A stretch of DNA of 64,000 nucleotides from assembly GCA_016630955.3 (NCBI GenBank), contig CM049999.1, positions 1,178,001 to 1,242,000 on the forward strand. The letters run 5' to 3'. The first letter of the stretch is position 1. The number at the start of each line of letters is the position of its first letter. The DNA is from Didymella arachidicola (lineage: Eukaryota; Ascomycota; Dothideomycetes; Pleosporales; Didymellaceae). The notes under the pieces are model-generated. The model saw nothing but the letters and a program-made list of their open reading frames with translations. It did not search any database and was not told where the DNA came from. Shown here piece by piece: positions 1-9,570 of this stretch. The translations under genes and the position numbers were made by a program.

Positions 1-528
1 GGACCTGGCCGTGGACCGGACAACAAGGATAGTCTGCAGGTCTACAAGTACTCCGCAGCCACGCTCAAGCGCGGCAAGGGCTTCATCATCAACGAGGGAA
101 CCAACACCTGGACCGAGTCCCATGTCCAGGACTTGAGCAACATCTTCCTTGCGCTTATCACTGCTGCCATGCAGCCCGATGGCGGCAAAGCTACCTGGAA
201 CGACGAGGGTTACTACTTTTCCGAAACTGGTATTTTCGCGTGGGGAGACATTGGCAAGGCCATCGCTAAGATCGCCCATGAAAAGAAATTGATCGACACT
301 GCTGAGGTTGATACCATCACTCCTGACGAGGCAGACAAATTGGCACCGATGGGAAGTTATCTATGGGGCACCAATTCGCGCTGCAGGGCTGAGCGTGCGA
401 GAAAGGTGCTCGGCTGGAAGCCACAGCAGAAGAGCTTGATCGATCTTTTGCCCGAGATTATTGATAGTGAAGCCAAGAAGGAAGGATTAATCAAAGGCCA
501 TGCTGTGAAGGCTGCTGGAGAGGTATAG
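1..528 (+). CDS. NAD-dependent epimerase/dehydratase-like protein, C-terminal part
   Basis: The frame is open from the first base to a TAG at 526-528, so this is the last 175 residues of a gene that begins upstream of the window. The segment reads as the C-terminal half of an extended short-chain dehydrogenase/epimerase: a stretch resembling the substrate-side loop of fungal nucleoside-sugar epimerase-like proteins (GEGTN-type 'INEGTNTWTESHVQDLSN'), then a helical region and the motif RKVLGWKP near the end, which is common in this superfamily. The nucleotide-binding GxxGxxG motif would lie outside the window and cannot be checked. The substrate is unknown. PHO88 follows on the same strand about 540 bases downstream. 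Family call good, exact function not determinable. Confidence 0.8.
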   Translation, partial: GPGRGPDNKDSLQVYKYSAATLKRGKGFIINEGTNTWTESHVQDLSNIFLALITAAMQPDGGKATWNDEGYYFSETGIFAWGDIGKAIAKIAHEKKLIDTAEVDTITPDEADKLAPMGSYLWGTNSRCRAERARKVLGWKPQQKSLIDLLPEIIDSEAKKEGLIKGHAVKAAGEV

Positions 529-1072
529 GAAGCTCTGGGCAGAGGAGGGTGCCAATAAAGCGCGACATGTGCAACAGGAGATTTGGCGGAAGATTGCAAG
601 TACTTTCCATAGTGATGACTGAGTCAATCAAACTTCAATATCTGTCGACAGGCTGGATCTCTCTCATGATGATGCTTGACTGCGTAGCTCCGACCTGGAA
701 GCTTTGCAGCTACTGCCAAACAACTGTGTGTACATGTGGCCATTAACTGGCGGTGTTTCGGCAACTCGATTACTTCCTGCTTGCTACGCGCTGTACCTCT
801 GCTCGTGTTCATAATTGTGTGCGTGAATGTGTTTCGCAGAAGGCGTTCGACGGCTCTAGAAGTGTAGCTGTTGAATTGGGCTAGAGCGACCAAGTCGCGG
901 CTCTTGGAAGGTGGCCTTTCCGCTTGGTCCCAGGGTTCCCGCGTCAATATTTCCCAACGTTCGAGCACCTTTCACTCACCACCCCGCGCTTTACAGCTTC
1001 ACGGTCCTCACGCGACACGGCTGCATCACCTCTCCGACCTGTTTCCCACGATCCACCATCCAAACCGTCGCA
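529..1072. other. Intergenic, epimerase-like 3' end to PHO88 start
   Basis: No gene found. It holds the 3' untranslated region of the first gene and the promoter and leader of PHO88. Several short open frames lack any recognisable protein features. Confidence 0.6.
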
Positions 1073-1808
1073 ATGGCCATCTCACCCCAAATGTACGTCA
1101 TTCACCCGCTCGCGACGTGCGCGAAGACATTGCTAACAAACACAGTTCCAACCTGGTCATCATCCTGTACGTTCCTTCGCATGCGCCGAAGGATTGGAGA
1201 GTCTAATAGCAACAGGGGTTTCATGCAAATCTCCAAGAAGATCCCATTCGATGACCCGAACGTACTCAACGGCGTGCGCGCCCTGTACATTGTGTCCAAC
1301 ATCATCATCGCTGCGATCTACTTCTACGTGCAGTTGCAGATCAACAAGAAGAATGGTGCGTTGGCGGCCTCTCTGAGGTATTAATATTGTAAGCGCATGC
1401 TGATAAATACTAGACATGACCGTCGTCAAGTACGTCGAGCCCGCGCCCATGGGCAGCGGCGAAGAGCCCAAGTTCGTCGCCACCACGGTCAAGGCCTACG
1501 ATTTGCAGCAGCTGCGCGCCCTGTTCAAGGGCCAGATGATGGGTGTTGGTATGATGGCTTTTATGCACCTGTACATGAAGTACACCAACCCGCTGCTCAT
1601 CCAGAGCATTATCCCGCTCAAGGGCGCCTTTGAGGGAAACCTCGTCAAGGTCCACCTTTTCGGCCAGCCTGCGACTGGTGAGCTTGCGCGCCCGTGGAAG
1701 GCGGCTGGTGGATTCATGGGCGCTATGCAGGGTGGCGAGATCAAGACGGATAAGAAGAGCATCGAGGCCGCGGAGCGTGCGGGCCGTGGTGGCGTCAAGG
1801 ACGAGTAA
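1073..1808 (+). CDS. PHO88: SRP-independent targeting protein 3 / PHO88 family
   Basis: Rebuilt as four exons, 1073-1092, 1146-1166, 1216-1355 and 1414-1808, with in-phase GT..AG introns, giving about 191 residues, the usual family size. The N-terminus begins MAISPQISN; the central part carries the family hallmarks KKNDMT and VKYVEP, then MHLYMKYTNPL, HLFGKPATG-like HLFGQPATG, and the C-terminal TDKKSIEAAERAG. Two hydrophobic segments lie at about residues 8-20 and 33-55. In yeast Pho88/Snd3 is an ER membrane protein of the SND pathway that inserts membrane proteins independently of SRP; it was first described through phosphate transport. Three introns in the first 350 bases, with a 21-base second exon, make this gene easy to miss by automated calling. 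Confidence 0.95.
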
Positions 1809-2148
1809 GCGTGGTGAATGTCATGGGCGATTGCACGAGATGTGAGCCGTCATTGCATATGCTGCATCAACGGCTGCAGATTGGTTATTGTATAATATTG
1901 AAAAGTCAGTTGCGTTCATCCGGTGTGTTCCACTGGTCTTGACCATATGCATCCATCAGCCTTGTTCGCCAGAACAAGGCAGGCACAAGCTACGGCATCT
2001 TGGTCAAGCAACGCCGTAAGCACACTACGCAAGAGACGACAAAGCCGGGGACTGGCAGTTCTGTCGTTCAACATGGAGTCTCCACGATGTTTCGTACCAG
2101 CCTTCGCAACGACCTCTTTCGTCCCCTATATGCAATATGGTCAGAGGA
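1809..2148. other. Convergent 3' spacer between PHO88 and SDR gene
   Basis: Holds only the two 3' untranslated regions. Open reading on the minus strand continues through here from the SDR gene, but that frame is explained by reading through its last intron. Confidence 0.6.
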
Positions 2149-3337
2149 CTATTCATTGTCTTGGTCCAGATCGTCGTCTCCTTTTTCCGACGCTCTACCC
2201 TTGTCTGAGGTGGCATCGTCGTCTGCAGCGGTGGCAGGGAAGGAGAGATGCTTCCAGTCTTCGATCTGGCCTTGTCAGCATTGTTGCAAACAAGTACGTG
2301 GTGTAGACTGACCTCTTCTGTGATGCTCCTCATTCGGTCACGGATACTGTCTACAGCATAGCTTCCCAAGATTAACCGCAATGGAGGGTAGCTACAATGC
2401 CCCAGCTGCCACAATAGCTCTGCGCTCTTTACAACGCTGACGGGCTGCCGGTCGTTGAGCCACTGCACCATCCGTCGGGCGTGCTGGGCAGGGCTAGTCA
2501 GGGTCGCGTAGGGCTCGCTGGGGTTCGGTTTCACGGAAAAGTGGCCGTAGCGTTTGGGCTTTGGCGGCCCAGCACCAGGGGTAATCGGATAGCCGGAAGG
2601 GACGACGTTGTCGTCTGGTTCGTCGAGTCGTACGTGGCCGGGCTCGACGAGTGTCGCTTTGATATTGAAAGCGTCGATCTCATACAGCATGGACTCGATG
2701 AGGCCCTCGACGGCGTACTTGGTCGCGCAGTAGGGCCCCAGACCAGGGACGCCGAGTGAGCCAGCGGTGGAGGAGAAGATGAGGTAGCGGCCGGCGCTCT
2801 GTTGGCGGAAGTAAGGAAGGGACAGCTGGATGATGTGCAGTGTGCCGAGGAAGTTTGTGGTGAATTGATTGCGCAGGTCGTAGTCATCTTGGTCTTCACA
2901 TGCTCCGATGACACCGTAGCCCGTGCTGTTGACGATGACGTCCATCCTGCCCCAGTGCTCGAGGCTTTTCTTCAGCACGTAGTCGACTGTCTCGCGTACT
3001 CTGACATCGCACAGCAGGCCGAGGCAGCGGTGATCTTGCCACTCTTGCATCTGCTCGGGCGTGTTCTGATGGGACCACCCCACAGCGGTACACTGGTCAC
3101 CATGGGCGAGGATGGCGCGCACAAGCGAGCGTCCAATGTGGCCGGTGGCTCCGAAGACCTGGGTGGTTCGTGGTCAGCTCACGCGCATGAGGCGACAACG
3201 GGAGCGCATACCACCCATACTGCGCGTTTCTGCGGATTGGTCTCAGACGGCGGCTCGCATGTGGCGGGCAGGCGCAGGTCAGGATTCCGGATGGCAGCGC
3301 CGGGCGACAGGCTCTGGCTGACTCTGTCGAAGTCCAT
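2149..3337 (-). CDS. Short-chain dehydrogenase/reductase (classical SDR)
   Basis: Three exons, 3337-3212, 3158-2313 and 2265-2149, give 362 residues. The first exon starts MDFDRVSQ and ends just before the cofactor loop; the second opens with VFGATGHIGR (residues 43-52), an NAD(P)-binding glycine motif. The catalytic set is Ser at about 172 in IFSSTAG, Tyr185 and Lys189 in YCATK. A long C-terminal tail follows the core, ending in an acidic stretch. The last intron (2312-2266) is supported because splicing restores IEDWKHLSFP, whereas reading through gives low-quality sequence to a stop at 2025. Substrate unknown; the layout resembles AYR1/oxidoreductase-type fungal SDRs. It is convergent with PHO88. 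Confidence 0.88.
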
Positions 3338-3436
3338 GGAGAAGGCTGGCGAGGCTCTGCGCGTCTGGGGGAGACGTGGGTGCGGGGCGTGCGGGGCACA
3401 TCCGGGGGACGCGATTCGCTGGGCGGCGTGGTCGTC

Positions 3437-3724
3437 TCAACGCATGATGAAGCGGCGCTCGTCGAGCAGGAAGCGAGTGCCCTCGATGAGCATCTGGAGG
3501 GGGAATGCCTCCTTGCGGTTCATGAAGTTGCTGACCAGGATGAAGAAGATGACAAAGACGTCCAGATGCAGGGGCGAGGACAGGAAGAAGTGGTAGGCCA
3601 GGAACAAGAAGGCCTGGGCGCGGTATCTGCCTCTGATGGAGCGAATGACTCTGGCTGCCTTGGCTGCGCGTGCGGGATCGACTCGGTGGGCTTTGTAGAT
3701 GACGACCTTGGAGAAGTTGGCCAT
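3437..3724 (-). CDS. Small predicted membrane protein, unrecognised
   Basis: An open frame of 95 residues starting MANFSKVVIY. It has a basic N-terminal part, one or two hydrophobic segments at about residues 38-67 (FLFLAYHFFLSS and FVIFFILVSNF), then a well-composed polar tail, EAFPLQMLIEGTRFLLDERR. Composition and hydrophobic periodicity look like a real protein, but I do not recognise the family. The frame is open further upstream to 4036, which would collide with the MMM1 start, so the ATG at 3724 is preferred; an extra upstream exon is possible. It is divergent from MMM1 with 218 bases between start codons, so the two may share a promoter. Confidence 0.5.
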   Translation of the reverse strand: MANFSKVVIYKAHRVDPARAAKAARVIRSIRGRYRAQAFLFLAYHFFLSSPLHLDVFVIFFILVSNFMNRKEAFPLQMLIEGTRFLLDERRFIMR

Positions 3725-3942
3725 GGGTGCGGTCTCAGCACCGCGTCGAGGTTCGTGGTCGAGCAGGAGGCTGCTGGCACGCCCGGCGCTTACCGCTGCC
3801 GTGTCGAGACCGATATTGTATGGGTACAGCCGAAGGATCCCTGCAAGAAATCGCCGGTGACGTCTGGCCGTCCGCTTCCACGACCCCACGACTGCGTGAA
3901 CGCGACAGGATGTCTTTGCGGTGACCAGGCGCACAACCGACC

Positions 3943-5532
3943 ATGGCGAAAGCAACCCCGACGCCTGCGCCGTCGGCCCAGCCGGCGCTCCAGGGCGCGT
4001 CGTCGTAGGTCTTTGCAGCAGCAGCAGCAGCAGCACACCGCAGCACGGCCCCGCTAACGCCGCGCAGGCTCTCCTTCACGCAGGGCTTCCTGCTCGGGCA
4101 GTTCTCGATTGCGCTCCTCATCTTCTTCTTCATCAAGTTCTTCATCTTTGGCGAGCCGCCGTCGGCCGACGACCGCGCGCTGCACCTCAGCTCGCTGCGG
4201 CGCGCGCGCACGCTCGCGCACCAGCAGTCGCTGCACTCGCTCAAGCAGCGCACGCGGTCCAACTCGGCGACAACGCCCGCGCTGCGGCACCAGCACTCGC
4301 GCAGCATCATCACAACGGGCGAGGAGAGCCGCGGCGGGCCCAGCATCGCGACCATCCTCGCCAAGACGTACTACAACGTGCAGGGCCACCAGCCCGAGAG
4401 CCTCGACTGGTTCAACGTGCTGATTGCGCAGACGATTGCGCAGCTGCGCGCCGACGCCCGCCACGACGGCGCCGTGCTGACCTCGCTGACGGAGGTGCTC
4501 AACGCCGGCAGCAAGCCCGACTGGATTGGCGCCATCCGCGTCACTGAGATTGCCCTGGGCGACGAGTTCCCCATCTTCAGCAACTGCCGCGTCATGCCCG
4601 CCGAGGACGGCTTCTGGTACGGGCCGGGCACGACGGGCGACAGCGAGGGCCGCCTGCAGGCCCGCATGGACGTCGACCTGAGCGACGTCATCACCATTGG
4701 CATCGAGACGACGCTGAACCTCAACTGGCCGCGGCCCTTCTCCGCCGTGCTGCCCGTCGCCCTGGCCGTGAGCGTCGTGCGCTTCTCCGGCACCCTCGCC
4801 GTGTCCTTCATCCCCAGCTCCTCGCCGCCGAGCCCGACGCCGACCGCCACTGCGCCCGCGCCCGCAAACCCGTCCACCGCCTCGACCTCGACCTCGACCT
4901 CCCCCCTCAACCCACCCCCGCACCGCCCCACCACCCTCGCCTTCACCTTCCTCGACGACTACCGCCTCGACCTCTCCGTGCGCTCGCTCGTCGGCTCGCG
5001 CTCGCGCCTGCAGGACGTGCCCAAGATCGCCCAGCTCATCGAGTCGCGCGTCCACGCCTGGTTCGACGAGCGCGCCGTCGAGCCGCGCTTCCAGCAGATC
5101 TCGCTGCCCTCGCTGTGGCCGCGGAAGCACAACACGCGCGGTGGTGCGACTGACGACGCCGACGCGGATAACGAGGGGGTGGATGTAACAGCGCCCGACG
5201 GCGAGGACGTCGCCGTGCCCGCGGCGGGGCTGGGGCTCGACGTGGCCGAGGAGATGACGCTGGAGGAGCGCATCGAGGCCGAGGGCGCCAAGCTGCGGGA
5301 GGCCGAGATTCTGGCTGGAGAGCGCAAGGCGGCGCGGCGAGGTCCTGAGCCAGCCCAAGCGCCAGCGTCAGCTTCGGCTTCAGCAAGAGGAAGCGAGCGC
5401 AGACCTGACGGCATGCGGTGGAGAGGAGAAGGAAATCAATCCCAACACACAAGCAGGCCGCAAGCTCCGAGTCGATTCAAGAGCGAGCACTACAGCGGGC
5501 AAAAAGGCATGCCGGGGGCCATGCTGGAGTGA
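3943..5532 (+). CDS. MMM1: ERMES subunit MMM1, SMP-domain ER membrane protein
   Basis: Two exons, 3943-4004 and 4068-5532, encode about 508 residues. The intron (63 bases, branch GCTAAC) removes an in-frame TAG at 4006 and joins a short luminal N-terminus to LSFTQGFLLGQ and a transmembrane helix (about residues 25-47, ending FFIKFFIFGEPPS). The SMP lipid-binding domain follows (about 125-400): ESLDWFNVLIAQ, an EIALGDEFPIFSNCR block and PRFQQISLPSLWP near its end. Known role: Mmm1 anchors the ER-mitochondria encounter structure and moves phospholipids with Mdm12, Mdm34 and Mdm10. A Ser/Thr/Pro-rich insert (about residues 265-305) sits inside the SMP domain, a feature seen in filamentous fungi. 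The C-terminal tail after ARKHNTRGG-type sequence is low complexity and could contain an unrecognised intron. Confidence 0.93.
4015..4035 (+). repeat. GCA trinucleotide microsatellite in MMM1 intron 1
   Basis: Seven GCA units lie just after the 5' splice site of the MMM1 intron. Each unit supplies an AG dinucleotide, but all lie too close to the donor to be usable acceptors. Confidence 0.9.
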
Positions 5533-5943
5533 CTGTACTATCGTTGTAGAACAGGATTGTACTATTATGTAGAACACACAACAATAAGACGAGATATGAG
5601 CATGACCATGCATCTCTAGCTGTGTGAGCCAAAAATAAGACCGCCAGACGACTGTGATGCGTGAGTTGATGGATGGCTGCGAAGACGGAGTGTTGCACGT
5701 GCTGGTTCTGTTGGTAATATTATATATGAAAAGTACATGTCATGTTTGTACTAGCTAACTACATACCTGTAGTCAACAACTACTAATATCTGTATACTGC
5801 TCTGTTCACATCAAAGACTGCCGTCCCCATCCACTATCTCCATGCATCGCAGTCCTTAACTCCGCCTCAAAATCCTCCACTAGCCTGCATCCCCATCCAA
5901 AAGTCCAGCAGAACTGCCCTCACCCACCACCGTCCCACCCGCC
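5533..5943. other. Intergenic, MMM1 to BMT5
   Basis: AT-richer than its neighbours. It contains the MMM1 3' end and the BMT5 promoter; no gene seen. Confidence 0.6.
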
Positions 5944-7011
5944 ATGTCCAAGACCAAAACCAAGCAAGCCCGGCGCCAACTAAAGCGCGACGGCCAGCGC
6001 AAAATCGCCGAACACCACAAGAAAGAAGCCAAAAAGGCCGCCGTCGCGACCAAACCCTTGAACCCGCGCGCAACCATCCCAACACCCAGATCCGCGCCCG
6101 TCAAACACAACCCGCACACGGACCCGAAGGAGACAGCGACGAAACATGTCCAGGCGAGCCAGAAGCACAAGGTCCCGTTTGGCGTGTACGAGCATATATT
6201 GTTGGTGGGCGAGGGCGACTTTAGCTTCACACGCAGTCTAGTCGAGGACCACGGGTGCGCAAACGTGACAGCGACGAGTTTCGACTCGGAAGCGGAGGTG
6301 GAGGCGAAATACCCAACCTTCGCAGCAACTCGGGATGCACTACAAGCCCTCACCCCACCAGTCCCCCTCCACCACTCCATCGACGCCACAGCACTCAGCA
6401 GCCACAAAGCCCTGAAATGCCCCCGCGACGACGACGAAGAGGAGGGCGAGGGCTGGGACACGATCGTCTTCATGTTTCCGCACACGGGCGGGCTGAGCAC
6501 AGACGTCAATCGGCAGGTGCGCAGCAACCAAGCGCTGCTGGTCGCCTTCTTCCGATCCTGCACCGAAACCAGCACGCCCAAACAACGCCTGCGCATCCTC
6601 GAACAGCAGGCCAACCGCCCCAACCTCGTCCAGCGCCCCGCTCCCGCGTTCCTGAAAACGGGCGGCAGGATCATCGTTAGTCTGTTCGAGGGCGCGCCGT
6701 ACTCGCTGTGGAATATCCGCGATTTGGCGCGGCATGCGGGGCTCAAGGTCGTCGAGTCGTTCAGGTTGGACTGGGCGCTGTACCCGTCGTACAAGCATGT
6801 CAGGACGCTGGGTGCGCTGGAGGGCGGCGGGGCGTGGAAGGGGGAGGAGCGCGAGGCGAGGGTGTATGTGTTTGAGAAGGTGAGGCTTGAGGCGGATAGT
6901 GACGAGGAGAGGGAGTTGGAGAAGCGGGGGGTTAGGGTGGGGAAGAGGAGGGGGGTGCAGACAAAGGTGGTGAGGAAGAAGAGGAGGGTTGAGGAGGGGG
7001 ATAGTGAGTAG
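5944..7011 (+). CDS. BMT5: 25S rRNA (uridine-N3) methyltransferase, BMT5-like
   Basis: A single exon of 355 residues. A basic, lysine-rich N-terminus (about 1-75) suits nucleolar targeting. The Rossmann-like methyltransferase domain (DUF2431) starts with HILLVGEGDFSFTRSL (GEGDFSF at 89-95, the expected SAM-binding loop), followed by the acidic TSFDSEAEV, then DTIVFMFPHTGG and RSNQALLVAFFRSC, and ends near YPSYKHVRT. In yeast Bmt5 methylates U2634 of 25S rRNA. The tail is very basic (KRRGVQTKVVRKKRR), consistent with RNA binding. A 424-residue open frame on the opposite strand is a shadow of this gene's GC-rich third positions. Confidence 0.92.
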   Translation: MSKTKTKQARRQLKRDGQRKIAEHHKKEAKKAAVATKPLNPRATIPTPRSAPVKHNPHTDPKETATKHVQASQKHKVPFGVYEHILLVGEGDFSFTRSLVEDHGCANVTATSFDSEAEVEAKYPTFAATRDALQALTPPVPLHHSIDATALSSHKALKCPRDDDEEEGEGWDTIVFMFPHTGGLSTDVNRQVRSNQALLVAFFRSCTETSTPKQRLRILEQQANRPNLVQRPAPAFLKTGGRIIVSLFEGAPYSLWNIRDLARHAGLKVVESFRLDWALYPSYKHVRTLGALEGGGAWKGEEREARVYVFEKVRLEADSDEERELEKRGVRVGKRRGVQTKVVRKKRRVEEGDSE

Positions 7012-7519
7012 TGCTGTTGCGGGGAGCGAGTACGAGGCGATGGATATGATACCCCAAGTGCTAAAACAATTGAAATATTCTTGATCCTGGAATTGAGCGC
7101 CTTTTCCCTCCCGGAAATCCTCACCCAACCAAACCAACCAAACACATCCCTCAACCCCAGCCATCACGCCTCCAGCTACCACCGGCGAAGCTCAGCTCAG
7201 CTCAGCCCAGCTCAGCCCAGTCAAAGCCCAAGTGCGAACAACAACAGCAGAACAATCCAATAATCCAATGTAACATCAGAATCCCCAGTCTCGGGCTCGC
7301 TTGGCACAACCACAGGCAGCATCGTATAGGACAGCGTTGCAGGCAGCATCATGTAGGACAGCGTGCAGACAGACGTCGGATTCAATGACTAAATGTACAA
7401 TACGGGACAGCGCCCATGCAGCAACAATCTGCCTACGGATATGCGCTTGAAACCAAACACATCAACGCGACCCCCGTTCCCGTGGGATCCACCTTCAACG
7501 CAACAGCATCCACACGCGC
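7012..7519. other. Convergent 3' spacer, BMT5 and LSC1
   Basis: No gene. It contains two small tandem repeats: imperfect pentamers of the CAGCT/CAGCC type at about 7191-7226, and a duplicated 26-27 base unit at 7313-7365. Confidence 0.6.
7313..7365. repeat. Tandem duplication of a 26-27 base unit
   Basis: Two adjacent near-identical copies, 7313-7339 and 7340-7365, both beginning CAGGCAGCATC and ending GGACAGCGT. They differ by a small indel and substitution in the middle. Located between two convergent genes, outside coding sequence. Confidence 0.85.
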
Positions 7520-8788
7520 TTATATCAAGTCGCGCTTGATGAACTGATCGTACAGAGACTTGCCGAGCGAGGCGGGCGAGCGCTCGACGACGACACCAGC
7601 AGCCTCCAAGGCGGCGATCTTGGAGTTGGCGTCGCCCTTTCCTCCGCTGACAATGGCGCCGGCGTGGCCCATTCTCCTGCCGGGCGGCGCCGAGATACCG
7701 GCGATGAAGCTGACGACGGGCTTGTTGGCCGTGTTGTACTCCTTGAGGAAGTCGGCGGCGTCCTCCTCGGCGGTTCCGCCAATCTCGCCAATCATGATGA
7801 TGCCGTCTGTCTCGCCGTCCTCGAGGAAGACCTTGAGGCAGTCGATGAAGTTGGTGCCGGAGAAGGGGTCACCGCCGATGCCGACGACGAGCGACTGGCC
7901 GAGGCCGGCCTGGGTGGTCTGGTTGACGGCCTCGTAGGTGAGGGTTCCGGAGCGGGAGACGATGCCGACGCGGCCGCGCTTGTGGATGAAGCCAGGCATG
8001 ATGCCGATCTTGCACTGGCCCTGCGCGCTTGTTAGCATCCATGCCACCTTTCAAGATTCCAACGTGCGTACGGGAGCGATGATGCCGGGGCAGTTGGGGC
8101 CGACCATGCGGGACTTGTTCTGCGTCTTGAGCATGTCGGTGATGCGGACCATGTCTGGTGCTGTCAGTCTGCTGCCGGGCTGCTACGCTGCGTGTTGGCG
8201 CATACCGTGCTGGGGGATGCCCTCGGTGATGGTCACGATCAGAGGGACCTCGGCCTTGATGGCCTCCTCGATGCCGGCGGCAGCGACGGGGGGACTGTGG
8301 GGTGTCAGGTCATGTGCGGTCAATGGCGAGGGTGTGGCGCGCGTACGGGACGAAGATGGCGGTCGCGGTCGCGCCAGTCTCCTTGATGCCCTGCTCGACG
8401 TTGGCGAAGACGGGGAGGCCGAGGTGTTCCTGGCCGGCCTTCTTGGGGTTGGTGCCGCCGACGACCTTTGTGCCTGCGCGTCCGTGTCAATTCGTCTTCG
8501 CGTGCGTGCTGGACCGCTGTTCGCGTGGGCGTGGGCGCATACCGTACTCGATCGCCTGCTGCGCGTGGAAGCTGCCGCCGCGTTAGCTGCTGCACGCTGC
8601 CCTCTGCCCTCTGCGGCCCCGCGCACTCACGTTCCCTGCTTTCCGGTGAAGCCCTGGAACAGCACCTTGGTGTCGCTGTTGATGCGCAGGTTCTTGATCG
8701 TCTCCGCGTACTGCGACGAGCCGGTGGCGTACGACCTGGCCGCGGCCTTGGTGAGCGCCGAGCGCATCGGTTGTCGGAGAGCCTGCAT
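7520..8788 (-). CDS. LSC1: Succinyl-CoA ligase alpha subunit, mitochondrial
   Basis: Six exons, 8788-8631, 8571-8543, 8473-8347, 8294-8206, 8154-8072 and 8020-7520, encode 328 residues. The N-terminus (MQALRQPMRSALTKAAARSYA) is a typical mitochondrial presequence. Next come the CoA-binding segment with GFTGKQGT, FHAQQAIEYGTK and GGTNPKKAG, then EGIPQH, the strongly conserved GPNCPGIIAP, and the phosphohistidine site in GHAGAI (His281). Succinyl-CoA ligase converts succinyl-CoA to succinate with nucleotide triphosphate formation in the TCA cycle, as a dimer with the beta subunit. Five introns crowd the first half and one exon is only 29 bases. All junctions are in phase and restore family sequence. 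Confidence 0.96.
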
Positions 8789-9570
8789 GCTGACTGTGTC
8801 GCTCTCACGTAGGCTGGCTAGATGAGGGGGTATCGTGGATGGTTGTTGACAGAGCTGGCTGAGGAGGAAGCTGCGACTGCGCACGGGCCGCCTTGCTTCT
8901 GCGCGGCCGCCAAACTTTCGTAGTCTGCCTCTCCTGTGGACCAAGATAATAACCCGGCTGAAACCGCATCGCGACAACAATCTGCAGTCTCATGCCGCAA
9001 GTCGATGCAGGCATTAGGGTCAATGGACGTCTTCCGAGACAGTCGATGATTCTGCAGATTGGTCTCCTGAAGGCTATTATTGATTGTGCTTACCTGCCGT
9101 CTCTGATATCATGAAAAGCAGACTTCGTCCCATTGATCTCATCGTCTTGATTCTTGACGGAGCGAATCGCAGTACTGCCTATCATACGACTGCATCACAA
9201 ATTCACCGGCTAGGTTCGTCATTCGTCATTCGTCCTCAGATCTGAAGCCACACTGAACACTTAGAGAGTCTTCACGATTCTGGCGTCGATCGGTGCATTC
9301 TGTACGTGCACCTCGATGCCCGTGGAGAGACCATCCATGATAAGGCCTGAGCAGGCTATGGGTATCTCGTCTATGCTGACTCGGACTCGTTGTCCTCCTC
9401 CAGAACTTCACAAACCCCAGGTCTATGCCCGACAAACGCCTCGCTAAACCAAACAACCGTCTTGAAACTGCCCTCATCCACGCAGTCGAAGAGCCATGTC
9501 ATGCAATGCAACGCAATGCCAAATCAAATGCAGCAACCAATCCAACCGACTGTACAATCTTCGACACCGC
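8789..9570. other. Intergenic, LSC1 promoter and ubiquitin protease 3' end
   Basis: Upstream region of LSC1 and 3' region of the next minus-strand gene. I see no coding sequence or recognisable RNA gene. Confidence 0.6.

Noticed and set aside
3380..4057. 225-codon plus-strand frame
   Set aside because: Overlaps the minus-strand membrane protein and the MMM1 start in another frame; its end is the CAG repeat translated as polyglutamine.
4054..5358. 434-codon minus-strand frame opposite MMM1
   Set aside because: Gly/Arg/Val-rich shadow of a GC-rich gene; the plus strand has clear MMM1 domains and an intron that restores frame.
5880..7154. 424-codon minus-strand frame opposite BMT5
   Set aside because: Ser/Leu/Arg composition without motifs; BMT5 motifs are on the plus strand.
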